NCBI GenBank assembly: GCA_002494725.1
Contig: DACG01000032.1
Coordinates: forward strand, 82,150-146,149
Direction: 5' to 3'
Source of the DNA: Geoglobus sp. UBA235
GTDB lineage: Archaea; Halobacteriota; Archaeoglobi; Archaeoglobales; Archaeoglobaceae
Length of the DNA: 64,000 nt
This document shows positions 17,322 through 26,481 of the stretch, one piece after another (the stretch's first letter is position 1; every line of letters begins with the position of its first letter). A program made the translations under genes and the position numbers. The notes under the pieces are model-generated. The model was not told where the DNA came from and did no database searches. It was given only the letters and a program-made list of their open reading frames with translations.

Positions 17322-17693
17322 TCACATCCTGAGCCTTCTTCTCTCTCCAACATGCTCAAGGGCTATGCTGAGGATTGCTGCAACGTGCTCGTCATCAAGA
17401 CTGTAGAACACGTTTCTTCCCTCCCTTCTGTACTTCACAAGCTTTTTGTCCCTCAGCACCCTCAGCTGATGGGAGACTGCAGAGGCTGACAGTCCTGTAA
17501 TTTCCGAAAGATCACACGTGCACAGTTCACGATTAAGGAGAGAGAGAAGAATTTTGAGCCTTGTAAAATCTGAAAATGCCTCAAGAAAGTCTGCAAGTTC
17601 AATTATGTGCTCATCCTGAGGCAGGTATGATCTGACGTCCTCTATGAACTCGCTCACCCTCTCTTCCCTGCACACCGGAGTTCTTTTTACCAT
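17322..17693 (-). CDS. ArsR/SmtB-family metal-sensing repressor
   Basis: A winged-helix repressor of about 123 residues from ATG 17693. ELCTCDLSEITGLSASAVSHQL is split here as ELCTCDL (the alpha-3 Cys pair used by CadC/ArsR sensors) and SASAVSHQLRVL (recognition helix). There is an extra N-terminal Cys (VKRTPVCREE) and a C-terminal HVAAILSIALEH that could form the alpha-5 site of SmtB-like proteins. It probably senses Cd/Pb/Zn and represses itself, the following ATPase and nearby genes. A TTG at 17711 opens the frame earlier but lies within the operator, so ATG 17693 is preferred. Confidence 0.9.
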   Translation of the reverse strand: MVKRTPVCREERVSEFIEDVRSYLPQDEHIIELADFLEAFSDFTRLKILLSLLNRELCTCDLSEITGLSASAVSHQLRVLRDKKLVKYRREGRNVFYSLDDEHVAAILSIALEHVGERRRLRM

Positions 17694-17695
17694 AA

Positions 17696-17711
17696 TTGAA
17701 CAATTGTTCAA
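17696..17711. promoter_or_regulatory. Perfect palindromic ArsR operator TTGAACAATTGTTCAA
   Basis: A 16-base perfect palindrome between a TATA-like element (17714-17724, read leftward as GTTATTTAAAC) and the arsR start codon. It would cover the transcription start of arsR. Known ArsR/SmtB operators have the related core TGAAC-AT-GTTCA. Autoregulation is inferred. Confidence 0.75.
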
Positions 17712-17780
17712 ATGTTTAAATAACTTTCCACAGACATTCTGGGGGAAAGAAATTTATACGTTTAATATAAAATAAACAGT

Positions 17781-18116
17781 ATGAATGGATTTCACATGTT
17801 CCCGTTTGGGTATGGGTTTGGTTTCTTTGGCTTCTGGACGATTTTCTGGCTGATTGTATGGGTTCTGATAGCATATCTTGTTTATCAGGATGCTGAAAAG
17901 AGAGGGATGAATGGTCTGCTCTGGCTGATCCTCATTCTGATTCCGATGGTTAACATAGTTGCCCTGATAATATACATAGTGGTAAGGGAGTCACAGCCTC
18001 AGACTCAGAAAAGAGAGGCAGAGAAGACACCACTTGAGATTCTGAAAGAGAGGTATGCAAGGGGAGAGATCACTCACGAAGAGTTTGAAAAAATGAAGAG
18101 AGAGCTTGAAAAATAG
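17781..18116 (+). CDS. PLD-N/SHOCT-type small membrane protein
   Basis: A 111-residue protein: an aromatic N-terminus ([14 protein letters not shown]), a helix [17 protein letters not shown] (about 19-35), the [19 protein letters not shown] segment typical of two-helix PLDc_N-like proteins, a second helix to about residue 70, and a C-terminal SHOCT motif [18 protein letters not shown]. It resembles the smaller protein at 14449-14703. It overlaps the ribosome site of the CopB-type ATPase (GGTGGAG starts in its stop codon), so the two are translated together. Confidence 0.78.
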   Translation: MNGFHMFPFGYGFGFFGFWTIFWLIVWVLIAYLVYQDAEKRGMNGLLWLILILIPMVNIVALIIYIVVRESQPQTQKREAEKTPLEILKERYARGEITHEEFEKMKRELEK

Positions 18117-18127
18117 GTGGAGTGAAA

Positions 18128-20173
18128 ATGGAAAAGCACAGCCATGAGAATCATGGAGAGAAAACAGAAATGCATGACAGCCATGAAATGAAGCATGGAG
18201 GAGCAGAGACAGGGCATGAAATGCATGAAAGATCTCACACCCATGACCATCACAGGCACATGATGGAGGATTTCAAAAGAAGGTTCTATGTTTCGACAGT
18301 CTTCACAGTCCCAGTACTCCTTCTCTCGCCCCTAATCCAGTCTATTCTTGGCATATCGGTGGTGTTTCCGGGAGACAGATTTGTGCTGTTTGTGCTATCC
18401 TCATTTGTTTACTTTTACGGTGGATATCCATTTTTCAGGGGTTTTTTTGACGAAATCAAAAAGAAAATGCCAGGAATGATGACACTGATAGCTGTCGCAA
18501 TTTCAGCAGCCTACATTTACAGCTCAGCAGTTGTTTTCGGGCTTGAAGGGAAGTTCTTCTTCTGGGAGCTCGCCACCCTTATAGACATCATGCTTCTTGG
18601 TCATTACATTGAGATGAAGTCTGTTCTCGGTGCATCAAGGGCGTTAGAGGAACTTGTCAAGATAATGCCATCTACTGCCCACCTTGTTGAGGGTAATGAG
18701 GTTAGAGAGGTTCCTGTTGAAGATCTGAAAGTGGGAGATCTGGTGATAGTCAGGCCGGGAGAGAAAATTCCGGTTGATGGTACTGTTGTTGAGGGTCAGA
18801 GCTATGTTGATGAGTCCATGCTTACGGGAGAGAGCAAGCCAGTGCTGAAAAAGGAGGGCGATGAGGTAATCGGAGGATCAATAAACATGGAGGGGTCAAT
18901 GACCGTTGAGGTGAAAAAGACAGGAAAGGAAACGTATTTGAGTAAGATCATAGAGCTTGTCAGACAGGCACAGGAAACAAAGTCCAGAACCCAGGATCTC
19001 GCCAACAGAGCTGCCTTCTACCTGACCATCATCGCCCTAAGCGTTGGAGCGGTAACATTTGTGGCATGGATACTGTTCGGAGAGGAGCTTGCATTTGGAG
19101 TTGAGAGAGCTGTTACGGTCATGGTCATCTCATGCCCCCATGCCTTGGGACTTGCGGTGCCGCTTGTTGTGGCAGTTTCAACATCCCTTGCTGCAAAGAA
19201 CGGGCTGCTCATAAGAGACAGACAGGCTTTTGAGAGAACAAAGGATGTTGAGGCAGTTGTGTTTGACAAAACCGGAACTCTGACCGAAGGAAGGTTCGGA
19301 GTTACCGATGTCGTGATTTCTGGAGAAAAAGAGGATGAGGTTCTGAGAATAGCAGCGAGCATTGAAATGCACTCCGAACATCCAATTGCAAGGAGTATTG
19401 TTGAAGAGGCCGAAAAAAGAGGTCTGAAGATGGAGAGGGTTGATGAGTTCAGAGCCGTTCCGGGAAAGGGTGTTGAGGCAACCATTAACGGAGAAACCTA
19501 CCGAATCGTCAGTCCTGGGTATCTGAAGGAGATGGGACTTGATCTTGATGAAAAAGCGAGAGAGCTAACAAAACAGGGAAAAACAGTAGTTTTCCTGCTG
19601 AAAGACTCTGAAATCATTGGGGCTATTGCCTTGGCGGATAAGATCAAGCCAGAGTCAAGAGAAGCGATAGCGAGCCTGAAGATGATGGGTGTGAAGTGCA
19701 TGATGCTGACTGGCGACAACAGAGCAGTTGCAGCTTGGGTCGCTCAGGAGCTTGAACTTGATGAGGTTTTTGCTGAAGTCCTTCCACATGAAAAGGCGGA
19801 GATAATCAGAAAGGTTCAGGAAAAGTACGTCACTGCTATGGTGGGTGATGGTATCAATGACGCTCCGGCCTTGGCTCAGGCAGATGTGGGAATTGCCATA
19901 GGAGCGGGAACCGATGTGGCAATTGAGACGGCAGACATAATACTTGTAAGAAGTGACCCGAGAGATGTTGTAAATATAATTGAACTCTCCAGAAAGACCT
20001 ACAGGAAGATGATACAGAATCTGATCTGGGCCACAGGCTACAACAGCGTTGCAATACCTCTTGCAGCTGGAGTGGCTTACGGCCTTGGCATTCTGCTCAC
20101 CCCAGCCATTGGTGCTGCCCTCATGTCCCTCAGCACGATCATAGTTGCAATAAATGCAAGGCTGCTGAAGTGA
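18128..20173 (+). CDS. copB: Copper/silver P1B ATPase, CopB type
   Basis: About 681 residues. The N-terminus is His/Met-rich ([19 protein letters not shown] onward to [10 protein letters not shown]) instead of an HMA domain, and the transmembrane metal motif is [10 protein letters not shown] (CPH). Both features define CopB-type transporters, which export Cu(II), Cu(I) or Ag(I). DKTGTLTEG (phosphorylation), HSEHPIA and [20 protein letters not shown] complete the catalytic core. ATG 18128 has GGTGGAG six bases upstream; GTG 18122 is less likely. Two segments are almost identical in DNA to the Zn-type and CopA-type genes nearby. Confidence 0.93.
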   Translation: MEKHSHENHGEKTEMHDSHEMKHGGAETGHEMHERSHTHDHHRHMMEDFKRRFYVSTVFTVPVLLLSPLIQSILGISVVFPGDRFVLFVLSSFVYFYGGYPFFRGFFDEIKKKMPGMMTLIAVAISAAYIYSSAVVFGLEGKFFFWELATLIDIMLLGHYIEMKSVLGASRALEELVKIMPSTAHLVEGNEVREVPVEDLKVGDLVIVRPGEKIPVDGTVVEGQSYVDESMLTGESKPVLKKEGDEVIGGSINMEGSMTVEVKKTGKETYLSKIIELVRQAQETKSRTQDLANRAAFYLTIIALSVGAVTFVAWILFGEELAFGVERAVTVMVISCPHALGLAVPLVVAVSTSLAAKNGLLIRDRQAFERTKDVEAVVFDKTGTLTEGRFGVTDVVISGEKEDEVLRIAASIEMHSEHPIARSIVEEAEKRGLKMERVDEFRAVPGKGVEATINGETYRIVSPGYLKEMGLDLDEKARELTKQGKTVVFLLKDSEIIGAIALADKIKPESREAIASLKMMGVKCMMLTGDNRAVAAWVAQELELDEVFAEVLPHEKAEIIRKVQEKYVTAMVGDGINDAPALAQADVGIAIGAGTDVAIETADIILVRSDPRDVVNIIELSRKTYRKMIQNLIWATGYNSVAIPLAAGVAYGLGILLTPAIGAALMSLSTIIVAINARLLK

Positions 20174-20255
20174 CTTCAGGTAAATTTAACTCTGTTTATT
20201 CTTTACATTTTGTTAGGAGTTAGGTATATACGTGCTGACATTGTTAGTTTATTTT

Positions 20256-22685
20256 GTGAAAGAGGAAGGTAAGTTGAAGCTGAAGGTTGAGGGAATGACA
20301 TGCTCATCCTGTGCAAGGAACATAGAGACTGCCGTGTCTCAGCTTGAGGGAGTGAAAAAAGCCAGTGTCAACTTCTCAACAGAGACACTCTTGCTGGAGA
20401 TAGACCCTGAAAGTGTGACCATGAATGAGATCAGGGAGGCTGTGGAAAGCATAGGATACAAAATTGCTGACGAAAGCAAAAGTGTGACTGTGAGGATAGG
20501 AGGAATGACATGTGCTTCATGTGTCAGAACTATTGAAACGGTACTCAGTGAGCTTTCCGGAGTGGAAGATGTTAGTGTCAATCTTGCCACAGAATCCGCG
20601 ATCGTTGTTTACAATCCAAGGTTTGTAACTCTTGAGGACATTAAGGAGGCTGTTGAAAGCGTAGGCTACAGGTTCATTGGTGTTGCAGGTGATAAAGTAA
20701 AAGAGGAACCCAGAGAATCTCACATAGCAGAAATGAAGAAGAAACTTGCCTTTGCAGCATTCTTTGGTACCATCTTGCTTGTTATGCAGTACGGAAAATA
20801 CATCGGAGTCCCCGAGGTACCCTACAGCAGCCTGATCCAGTTTGCACTCACAACCCCGGTCATGGTTTACTCCGGAAAAAGCATGTTTGCAGCTGCATTG
20901 AGAGCGGTGAGTCATAGGACTCTGAACATGGATGTTATGTATTCAATGGGTGTAGGCTCAGCATACGTTGCCAGCGTTCTTTCAACCATAGGCCTTTTAC
21001 CTGAAGATTATCTTTTTTACGAGACTGCAGTTCTCCTTCTCGCATTTCTGCTACTGGGAAGAACCCTCGAGGCGATAGCAAAAGGAAGGACAAGTGAGGC
21101 AATAAAGAAGCTTGTGGGTCTTCAAGCAAAAACTGCCACTGTTGTCAGAGATGGGAAGGAGATTGAGGTGCCGGTGGAGGATGTGAGGGTTGGAGATCTG
21201 GTGATAGTCAGACCGGGAGAGAAAATTCCGGTTGATGGTACTGTTGTTGAGGGTCAGAGCTATGTTGATGAGTCCATGATTACGGGGGAGCCGGTGCCAA
21301 ATCTCAAAAAGCCAGGAGATGAGGTTGTTGGAGCAACAATAAACAAGAACAGCGTTCTCAAAATTGAGGCAACAAGAGTTGGGAGTGATACTGTTCTTGC
21401 TCAGATAATAAGGCTTGTTGAGGAAGCAATGGGCAGCAAACCTCCAATTCAGAGGCTTGCTGATCGCATAGTCACTTACTTTATTCCTGCTGTGCTGACG
21501 GTAGCCATAACCTCGTTCATATACTGGTACTTCATTGCTGAGGTTCCATCGTTGTTTGCCTTCACAACCCTTGTTGCCGTTCTTGTCATAGCATGCCCCT
21601 GTGCGTTTGGACTTGCAACACCCACCGCTTTGACTGTTGGGATGGGAAAAGGTGCCGAGCTTGGAATACTGATCAAGAGTGGAGATGCCCTTGAGATTGC
21701 AAGAAAGGTAACAACGGTTGTGTTTGATAAAACCGGCACTCTGACGAAAGGTAAACCGGAGGTGACGGATATAATCACCTTCAGCGGCACTCAGGATGAG
21801 GTTCTGAGGATGACAGCAATTGCAGAAAAAAGAAGCGAGCATCCACTGGCAGAGGCAGTTGTCAGGAAAGCTGAGGAAAGAGGAATTGAGATTGATGAGC
21901 CCGAGAAGTTTGAGGTTATCGCTGGCAAGGGTGTTATGGCCTCACTGAATGGAAACAGAATTCTCGTTGGAAGCAGAAAGCTCATGGTTGAGAATGGAGT
22001 GGAAGTTGATGACAGGGCTGAAAAGGATCTTCAGAGCCTTGAGGAAGAGGCAAAAACTGCAGTACTTGTTGCCACCAATGGGAGAGTAGTGGGTGTTATT
22101 GGGATAGCAGACACGATAAAGGAGTCCGCAGCTGAGGCCATTCAGGAGCTTCACAGAATGGGAAAGAAGGTTGCAATGATAACCGGTGATAACAGCAGAA
22201 CTGCAAAAGCAATTGCGAGAAAGCTTGGCATTGATACTGTTATGGCTGAGGTCCTGCCCCACCAGAAAGCGGAGAAGGTAAAGAGGCTCCAGGAAAATGG
22301 AGAGGTTGTTGCTTTTGTTGGGGATGGTATTAATGACGCTCCGGCATTGGCTCAGGCCAATCTTGGAATAGCCATAGGCAGCGGTACTGATGTTGCAATT
22401 GAGAGTGGTGAGATCGTGCTTATGAGAGATGATATAAAGGACGTTGTTGCTGCAATACAGCTCAGCGAGAAAACTCTGGGGAAGATAAAGCAGAACCTTT
22501 TCTGGGCAATGATCTACAACACCATACTGATTCCTGTTGCGGCTGGCTTGCTTTACATCCCATTAGGACTGACTTTCAGACCTGAGTGGGCTGGCTTGGC
22601 AATGGCAATGAGCAGCGTAAGTGTTGTTACAAATTCCCTGCTGATGAAGAACTATGTACCGCCGGTTAAGCGTAAAAAGGGATGA
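20256..22685 (+). CDS. copA: Copper P1B ATPase CopA with two N-terminal metal-binding domains
   Basis: About 809 residues. Two HMA domains lie at the N-terminus ([15 protein letters not shown] and [15 protein letters not shown]), followed by [19 protein letters not shown] (CPC metal site), [40 protein letters not shown], and C-terminal membrane Asn/Tyr and MSSVSVV motifs of Cu(I) exporters. It follows A. fulgidus CopA closely as recalled, but ends [11 protein letters not shown] without that protein's C-terminal metal-binding domain. The frame is open from GTG 20232, but a TATATA at 20225-20230 lies there, so GTG 20256 (leaderless) or TTG 20274 (after GAGGAAGGT) is more likely. Confidence 0.93.
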   Translation: MKEEGKLKLKVEGMTCSSCARNIETAVSQLEGVKKASVNFSTETLLLEIDPESVTMNEIREAVESIGYKIADESKSVTVRIGGMTCASCVRTIETVLSELSGVEDVSVNLATESAIVVYNPRFVTLEDIKEAVESVGYRFIGVAGDKVKEEPRESHIAEMKKKLAFAAFFGTILLVMQYGKYIGVPEVPYSSLIQFALTTPVMVYSGKSMFAAALRAVSHRTLNMDVMYSMGVGSAYVASVLSTIGLLPEDYLFYETAVLLLAFLLLGRTLEAIAKGRTSEAIKKLVGLQAKTATVVRDGKEIEVPVEDVRVGDLVIVRPGEKIPVDGTVVEGQSYVDESMITGEPVPNLKKPGDEVVGATINKNSVLKIEATRVGSDTVLAQIIRLVEEAMGSKPPIQRLADRIVTYFIPAVLTVAITSFIYWYFIAEVPSLFAFTTLVAVLVIACPCAFGLATPTALTVGMGKGAELGILIKSGDALEIARKVTTVVFDKTGTLTKGKPEVTDIITFSGTQDEVLRMTAIAEKRSEHPLAEAVVRKAEERGIEIDEPEKFEVIAGKGVMASLNGNRILVGSRKLMVENGVEVDDRAEKDLQSLEEEAKTAVLVATNGRVVGVIGIADTIKESAAEAIQELHRMGKKVAMITGDNSRTAKAIARKLGIDTVMAEVLPHQKAEKVKRLQENGEVVAFVGDGINDAPALAQANLGIAIGSGTDVAIESGEIVLMRDDIKDVVAAIQLSEKTLGKIKQNLFWAMIYNTILIPVAAGLLYIPLGLTFRPEWAGLAMAMSSVSVVTNSLLMKNYVPPVKRKKG

Positions 22686-23200
22686 CAAACGATAAATGCA
22701 AGATTATCGGAAGAAAACGAGTGAAATCATGGCAGGGACCTGAGTTTGAAACAGTTATATGGAGTAACCGAAGGACCAGAATTGGGTTTCTGAGACATTT
22801 TCAGCTTGCAAACTTTTCTTTTGAGATGAGATCTAATCAGAAAATCAGAGGGGAGATGGAGCCTCTTCACGAGTTTGACTATGTTCAGATGTTTCCATTT
22901 GTTCTTGCATACCATCTTCCTTTTATTTTTCAGAGAATCGCAGACTGACATGAATTTGCTGTTGCCACTCTTGGAATGCTTCTTTTCTGGGAAATTCTTT
23001 CAGAAGTTTTATATAATAATAAAATTCGGTGACTATCTGAGAATTTACCGGCAGTACATTCATCCGCTTACTATGCTGTACTGGATTTTATCGCCAACAC
23101 TTGTTCTACTTCCGTTTATTTTAATCTAATTGAGATGGGGTTTGATGCTATTTTGGAGGAATTTAAATCCCTTAAATCCGCTATCAAGGACATCTTCCAA
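22686..23200 (+). other. 552-base gap after copA holding a possible decayed ORF
   Basis: No convincing gene. One frame, continuous with the 22682-22948 ORF, reads through two stops (about 22946-22948 and 23034-23036). It keeps protein-like stretches such as FPFVLAYHLPFIFQRIAD, HEFAVATLGMLLFWEILSE and LEEFKSLKSAIKDIF up to the tRNA. This could be a relic membrane-protein gene. An overlapping frame at 22875-23129 is also open but low in plausibility. Homology is not recognised. Confidence 0.25.
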
Positions 23201-23237
23201 AATTCTTATAAACAAATCATAGAGATGGGTAAAAGTA

Positions 23238-23312
23238 GGGCCCGTAGCTTAGCCAGGTCAGAGCGCCCGGCTCATAACCGGGCGGTCGAGGGTTCAAATC
23301 CCTCCGGGCCCA
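23238..23312 (+). tRNA. tRNA-Met (CAT), elongator-like
   Basis: A 75-base cloverleaf. Acceptor GGGCCCG pairs with CGGGCCC; anticodon stem CCCGG/CCGGG carries loop CTCATAA (anticodon CAT, 23273-23275); T-arm GAGGG-TTCAAAT-CCCTC; discriminator A; no encoded CCA. The G1-C72 pair argues against the initiator tRNA. Elongator Met cannot be told from Ile2 (CAT read as lysidine/agmatidine) by eye. A TTATAAA box lies about 30 bases upstream. Confidence 0.92.
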
Positions 23313-23390
23313 TTCCTATATGGGCTAATCAGCACCGCCAAACCGTTAACCGTTTATTTTTCGATCATAACCACCATTCTTGAGGGATTG

Positions 23391-23552
23391 ATGAGGGGCT
23401 ATTTGATTATATTCAAATTAGCAACAATAGGGGAGGTCTTATTGACTGCAAGGGTGCTAAGAGGGCTTATCCCAGAAGAGGAGGAGATTGCATATATAAA
23501 AGGATTGAGGCGAATCGAATTGTTTTTACTGGACTCCGAACATTCTAAGTAG
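23391..23552 (+). CDS. Possible 53-residue ORF of unknown function
   Basis: ATG 23391 has a GAGGG four bases upstream and opens a frame ending RRIELFLLDSEHSK. A hydrophobic start (YLIIFKLATIGEVLL) is followed by an acidic/basic part with LIPEEEEIAY. It lies just ahead of the HicB relic and might be part of the same decayed cassette. It is not recognised; it could be noise. Confidence 0.25.
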   Translation: MRGYLIIFKLATIGEVLLTARVLRGLIPEEEEIAYIKGLRRIELFLLDSEHSK

Positions 23553-23583
23553 TTTTATCAACTTCTTCCAACAATTTTCTGTC

Positions 23584-23749
23584 ATGAAATATTGAGGTCA
23601 TCATACAAGTGGCTGAAGAGGGAGGATATACTGTCAGCTGTCCAGCACTGCCCGGCTGCCATTCTAAGGGATAAACAATCGAAGACGATCTGCAATTCAT
23701 TGAAGATCAGATAATGCTGCTGCTTGGATCTGATATTTTGTTTTCCTGA
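23584..23749 (+). pseudogene. HicB-like antitoxin remnant
   Basis: The frame from about 23591 reads IEVIIQVAEEGGYTVSCPAL then PGCHSKG, an in-frame TAA at 23672-23674, and TIEDDLQFIEDQI. The EEGGY-x-V-S-CPALPGCHS-x-G-x-T-x-E-(E/D) pattern is the hallmark of the HicB antitoxin N-terminal domain. No HicA toxin or in-frame start is visible, and the likely ATG at 23584 is in another frame. A dead toxin-antitoxin remnant. Confidence 0.7.
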
Positions 23750-23762
23750 TTTCGATATCTAT

Positions 23763-23781
23763 TTATACATCAGGTGTATAA
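23763..23781. promoter_or_regulatory. Palindrome TTATACA-TCAGG-TGTATAA at the promoter of the CPxC membrane gene pair
   Basis: A perfect 7+5+7 inverted repeat, containing TATA-like sequence, about 80 bases ahead of the ATG at 23864. The TACA..TGTA half-sites recall copper-regulator operators such as CopY boxes, although the spacing differs. It may be an operator overlapping the core promoter. Confidence 0.45.
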
Positions 23782-23863
23782 TAGGTTTTGGTAGTAAAAT
23801 GCTGGGAAATGGAGCAGAACATAAGTCCACCACAGAAAGATTGCCAAATCGAGGTGAATGGTG

Positions 23864-24442
23864 ATGGAACATACATTGTCTCCCATACTATTGCGACTGA
23901 AAAGAGGAGCTTCCCTTCTGACTCTCACATTCTTGGTCACAGTTTCTTTTACTTCCAAAGTTAGTGCTCACTGCCCATTATGCACGATAGGTATTGCCGC
24001 TGCAGCTGGCAGTGCAGCATTTCTTGGGGTAAAAACAACTGTCATCGGGCTTTTTGTTGGAGCCTTTGCATTCTCAATGGGATCTTGGATTGGAAACATA
24101 AAGGGGTACGTCAAATACCAGAAACTGTTTCTCGGATGGATTTCATATATAATTACAATTCTGCCACTGGCGCCATTAACAGGAGGGGTTTTGCCTGTTT
24201 ATATCTCAATAGCAGGAGATTACGGCTCAGTGCTAAACCGTACATACCTCCTCAATGGATTCGTTGTGGGTAGTTTGATTGGTGTGGTCGCTGCAATGAC
24301 CACTCCATGGATAAGTGAGGAGATTACTAAGATTAGGGATGGGAAAAGGATTGCATTTCAGGGAGTCATCCTCACATTACTGATTCTGGTAGCACTTGGA
24401 ATTGCTATTCAGGGAATTGCATGGGAGGTTAGGATACGATGA
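23864..24442 (+). CDS. Membrane protein with outward CPLC motif (unknown function)
   Basis: About 192 residues from ATG 23864, chosen because GAGGTG at 23851-23856 lies seven bases before it. The N-terminus is signal-like (LLTLTFLVTVSFTSKVSA), followed at once by HCPLCTIGIAAAAGSAAFLG, then four or so further hydrophobic helices with loops PLAPLTGGVLPVY and TTPWISEEITKI. The motif directly after the signal cleavage region suggests an extracytoplasmic metal or redox site. The next gene has a partner CPIC motif. Not recognised beyond that; position behind the copper ATPases suggests a metal role. Confidence 0.6.
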   Translation: MEHTLSPILLRLKRGASLLTLTFLVTVSFTSKVSAHCPLCTIGIAAAAGSAAFLGVKTTVIGLFVGAFAFSMGSWIGNIKGYVKYQKLFLGWISYIITILPLAPLTGGVLPVYISIAGDYGSVLNRTYLLNGFVVGSLIGVVAAMTTPWISEEITKIRDGKRIAFQGVILTLLILVALGIAIQGIAWEVRIR

Positions 24443-24460
24443 TGTTTGGAGGTGATGAGG

Positions 24461-24913
24461 TTGTATTTGAGTGATACACTGCTGATTGTGATTTCCTTTA
24501 TCTCGGCTCTGTATTTTCTCTCTCTTGTTGTGAGGAATGTAATAAAAACTTTTGATTTCTGTCCGATCTGTTTTTCAGTATCTGCCACCTGGGTAACACT
24601 GCTAACTCTGAACACCTTTGGGTATTTTTCTGACAGACTTGTTATCGCTCTTTTAATGGGACAGAGTATAACCGGTATTTTCTATTTGGCTGAGAAAAGA
24701 GCTAAGGAGGATTTGAGGATATTCAATTTCCCATTTCTTCTGACTCTCACATTTCTTGGATATGTATCATTAAACATGGCTCAGATATCTATAAACACTG
24801 TAATTTTTCTGATTGGGCTGTGGTTCGTTTTCTTGGTAGCCTATCTGTTCAGATCTGACCGCAAAATTAAAAAAATTGCTGGAAGAATAATAGAATGCTG
24901 CAAAAATTGGTGA
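24461..24913 (+). CDS. Small membrane protein with CPIC motif (unknown function)
   Basis: About 150 residues with four predicted helices: TLLIVISFISALYFLSLVV, VSATWVTLLTLNTFGYF, FLLTLTFLGYVSLNM and FLIGLWFVFLVAYLF. FDFCPICFSVS lies near residue 35 and a Cys pair IIECCKNW at the C-terminus. Start TTG 24461 has GGAGGTGA (24448-24455) five bases before it; ATG 24455 overlaps that site. Translated right after the CPLC protein, so the two probably form a complex. Confidence 0.6.
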   Translation: MYLSDTLLIVISFISALYFLSLVVRNVIKTFDFCPICFSVSATWVTLLTLNTFGYFSDRLVIALLMGQSITGIFYLAEKRAKEDLRIFNFPFLLTLTFLGYVSLNMAQISINTVIFLIGLWFVFLVAYLFRSDRKIKKIAGRIIECCKNW

Positions 24914-24927
24914 AAATTTTTTGCAAG

Positions 24928-25012
24928 TGCGGGGGGTGGGATTCGAACCCACGAACCCCTGCGGGAGGAGATCTTGAGTCTCCCGCCTTTGGCCTGGCTC
25001 GGCAACCCCCGC
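24928..25012 (-). tRNA. tRNA-Leu (CAA)
   Basis: An 85-base class II tRNA on the minus strand. Acceptor GCGGGGG/CCCCCGC, anticodon stem GGAGA/TCTCC with loop CTCAAGA (anticodon CAA), a long variable arm (TCCCGCAGGGG region), T-arm GTGGG-TTCGAAT-CCCAC, discriminator A, no encoded CCA. The 3' end lies 14 bases beyond the stop of the membrane gene on the other strand. Confidence 0.93.
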
Positions 25013-25135
25013 ATCACCACAGTGATTTTGTTTTTTTGCATAATCCCAACCCTGAGCTTATAGGTTTTGTGGACGGTCAGCATTTCAGGAAAAAATTCAA
25101 ATCTCTTACATTTCTGGCATTGCAGAAATTCAAAC

Positions 25136-26422
25136 TCACTGTCCTTTTCCGCTCATTACCTCATTTATTGTCTTTATCGCACAGAGATCTCCACACATGC
25201 TGCACGTCTCACCTTTTGATTTCCTTCTTGCATGAATCTCCCTCGCTTTTTCTGGATCAAGTGAGAGTCTGAACTGCCTCTCCCAGTCCAGTCTTTTTCT
25301 CGCTAAGCTCATCTCATAATCAACTTTTCTTGCCCTCTCCCTCTGCCCTTCCTTAACCAGATCTATGGCATGGGCAGCAATCTTCGACGCGATGACTCCC
25401 TCTCTCACGTCATCAACAGTTGGCAGGGCCAGATGCTCTGCTGGTGTGACGTAGCATATGAAATCCGCTCCGTGCATCCCGGCTATTGCAGCACCAATCG
25501 CTCCTGCAATGTGATCATAACCTGCAGCTATATCTGTAACAAGGGGGCCGAGGAGATAAAGGGGTGCTTCACCCGTTGCAAGTTTCATTGCCCTAACGCT
25601 TGTTGCAATCTCATCTACGGGCACATGACCTGGTCCCTCAACCATGGCCTGAACTCCGGCTTCTCTACACTTTTCGGTTAGCTCTCCCAGAATTATGAAT
25701 TCGGTGAACTTCACCCTGTCGCTTGCGTCATGAATGCATCCGGGCCTGAAAGCATCTCCAAGGCTTATGGTCACGTCATACTCCCTCATCAGCTCCAGAA
25801 GATAGTCAAAATTCTCATAGTACGGGTTTTCCATTCCTGTATGCTTCATCCAGGCTATTGTGAGCGATCCCCCTCTGCTCACAATCCCGAGAAGTCTGCT
25901 GCTTTTTTCCAGTCTTTCAACTGTTGTTCTGCAGACTCCAGCGTGAATTGTCATGAAATCAACACCATCCTTGGCATGCTTCTCCACGACATTGAAGAAA
26001 TCATCTTCATCTGCATCGGCAACATCCATCTCTCTTGCAATCTGATAAATAGGCACTGTGCCAAACGGGACATCAACAACCTCCATTATTTTCTTTCTTA
26101 TGAAATCCAGATCACCACCGCTGCTCAGATCCATTACTGCATCTGCACCATACTTCTGAGCCACAACAGCCTTTTCAATTTCCTCTTCAAGGTTTATGTA
26201 GTCTGCTGAGGTGCCGATATTGGCGTTGATCTTTGTTGACATCAGCTTTCCAATTGCCCTTGGCCTGAAATCTTCACCTTTTTTTATGTTTCTGGGCACA
26301 ACCACCTTTCCCTGATCGATGAGTGTGAGAATTTTTTCTATATCGATGCCCTCGTAGGATTCAACTTCTCCAAGCCACTCAGGCATATCTCCACTTCTTG
26401 CGTGTTCAATCAGGGTCTCCAT
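25136..26422 (-). CDS. thiC: Phosphomethylpyrimidine synthase ThiC
   Basis: Radical-SAM enzyme of thiamine biosynthesis, rearranging aminoimidazole ribotide to HMP phosphate. Seen: INANIGTSADYINLEEE, GADAVMDLSSGGDLD, FMTIHAGVCR, MVEGPGHVPVDEIATSV, GPLVTDIAAGYDHIAGAIG, and a C-terminal cluster site CSMCGDLCAIK. About 428 residues from ATG 26422 fits the short archaeal form. An earlier GTG (26488) would overlap the ferredoxin gene by seven bases; 26422 is preferred because it matches recalled archaeal N-termini (short METLIEHARSG start). Confidence 0.95.
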   Translation of the reverse strand: METLIEHARSGDMPEWLGEVESYEGIDIEKILTLIDQGKVVVPRNIKKGEDFRPRAIGKLMSTKINANIGTSADYINLEEEIEKAVVAQKYGADAVMDLSSGGDLDFIRKKIMEVVDVPFGTVPIYQIAREMDVADADEDDFFNVVEKHAKDGVDFMTIHAGVCRTTVERLEKSSRLLGIVSRGGSLTIAWMKHTGMENPYYENFDYLLELMREYDVTISLGDAFRPGCIHDASDRVKFTEFIILGELTEKCREAGVQAMVEGPGHVPVDEIATSVRAMKLATGEAPLYLLGPLVTDIAAGYDHIAGAIGAAIAGMHGADFICYVTPAEHLALPTVDDVREGVIASKIAAHAIDLVKEGQRERARKVDYEMSLARKRLDWERQFRLSLDPEKAREIHARRKSKGETCSMCGDLCAIKTINEVMSGKGQ

Positions 26423-26481
26423 AATAGTGGAGAAAGGAATCTCAGGTTTTAAAATATCTTTGCAAGAATGATCCCTGAGTG

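Noticed and set aside
22875..23129. 84-residue hydrophobic ORF after copA
   Set aside because: Overlaps a more protein-like but interrupted frame; no ribosome site or recognisable motif, so not called as a gene.
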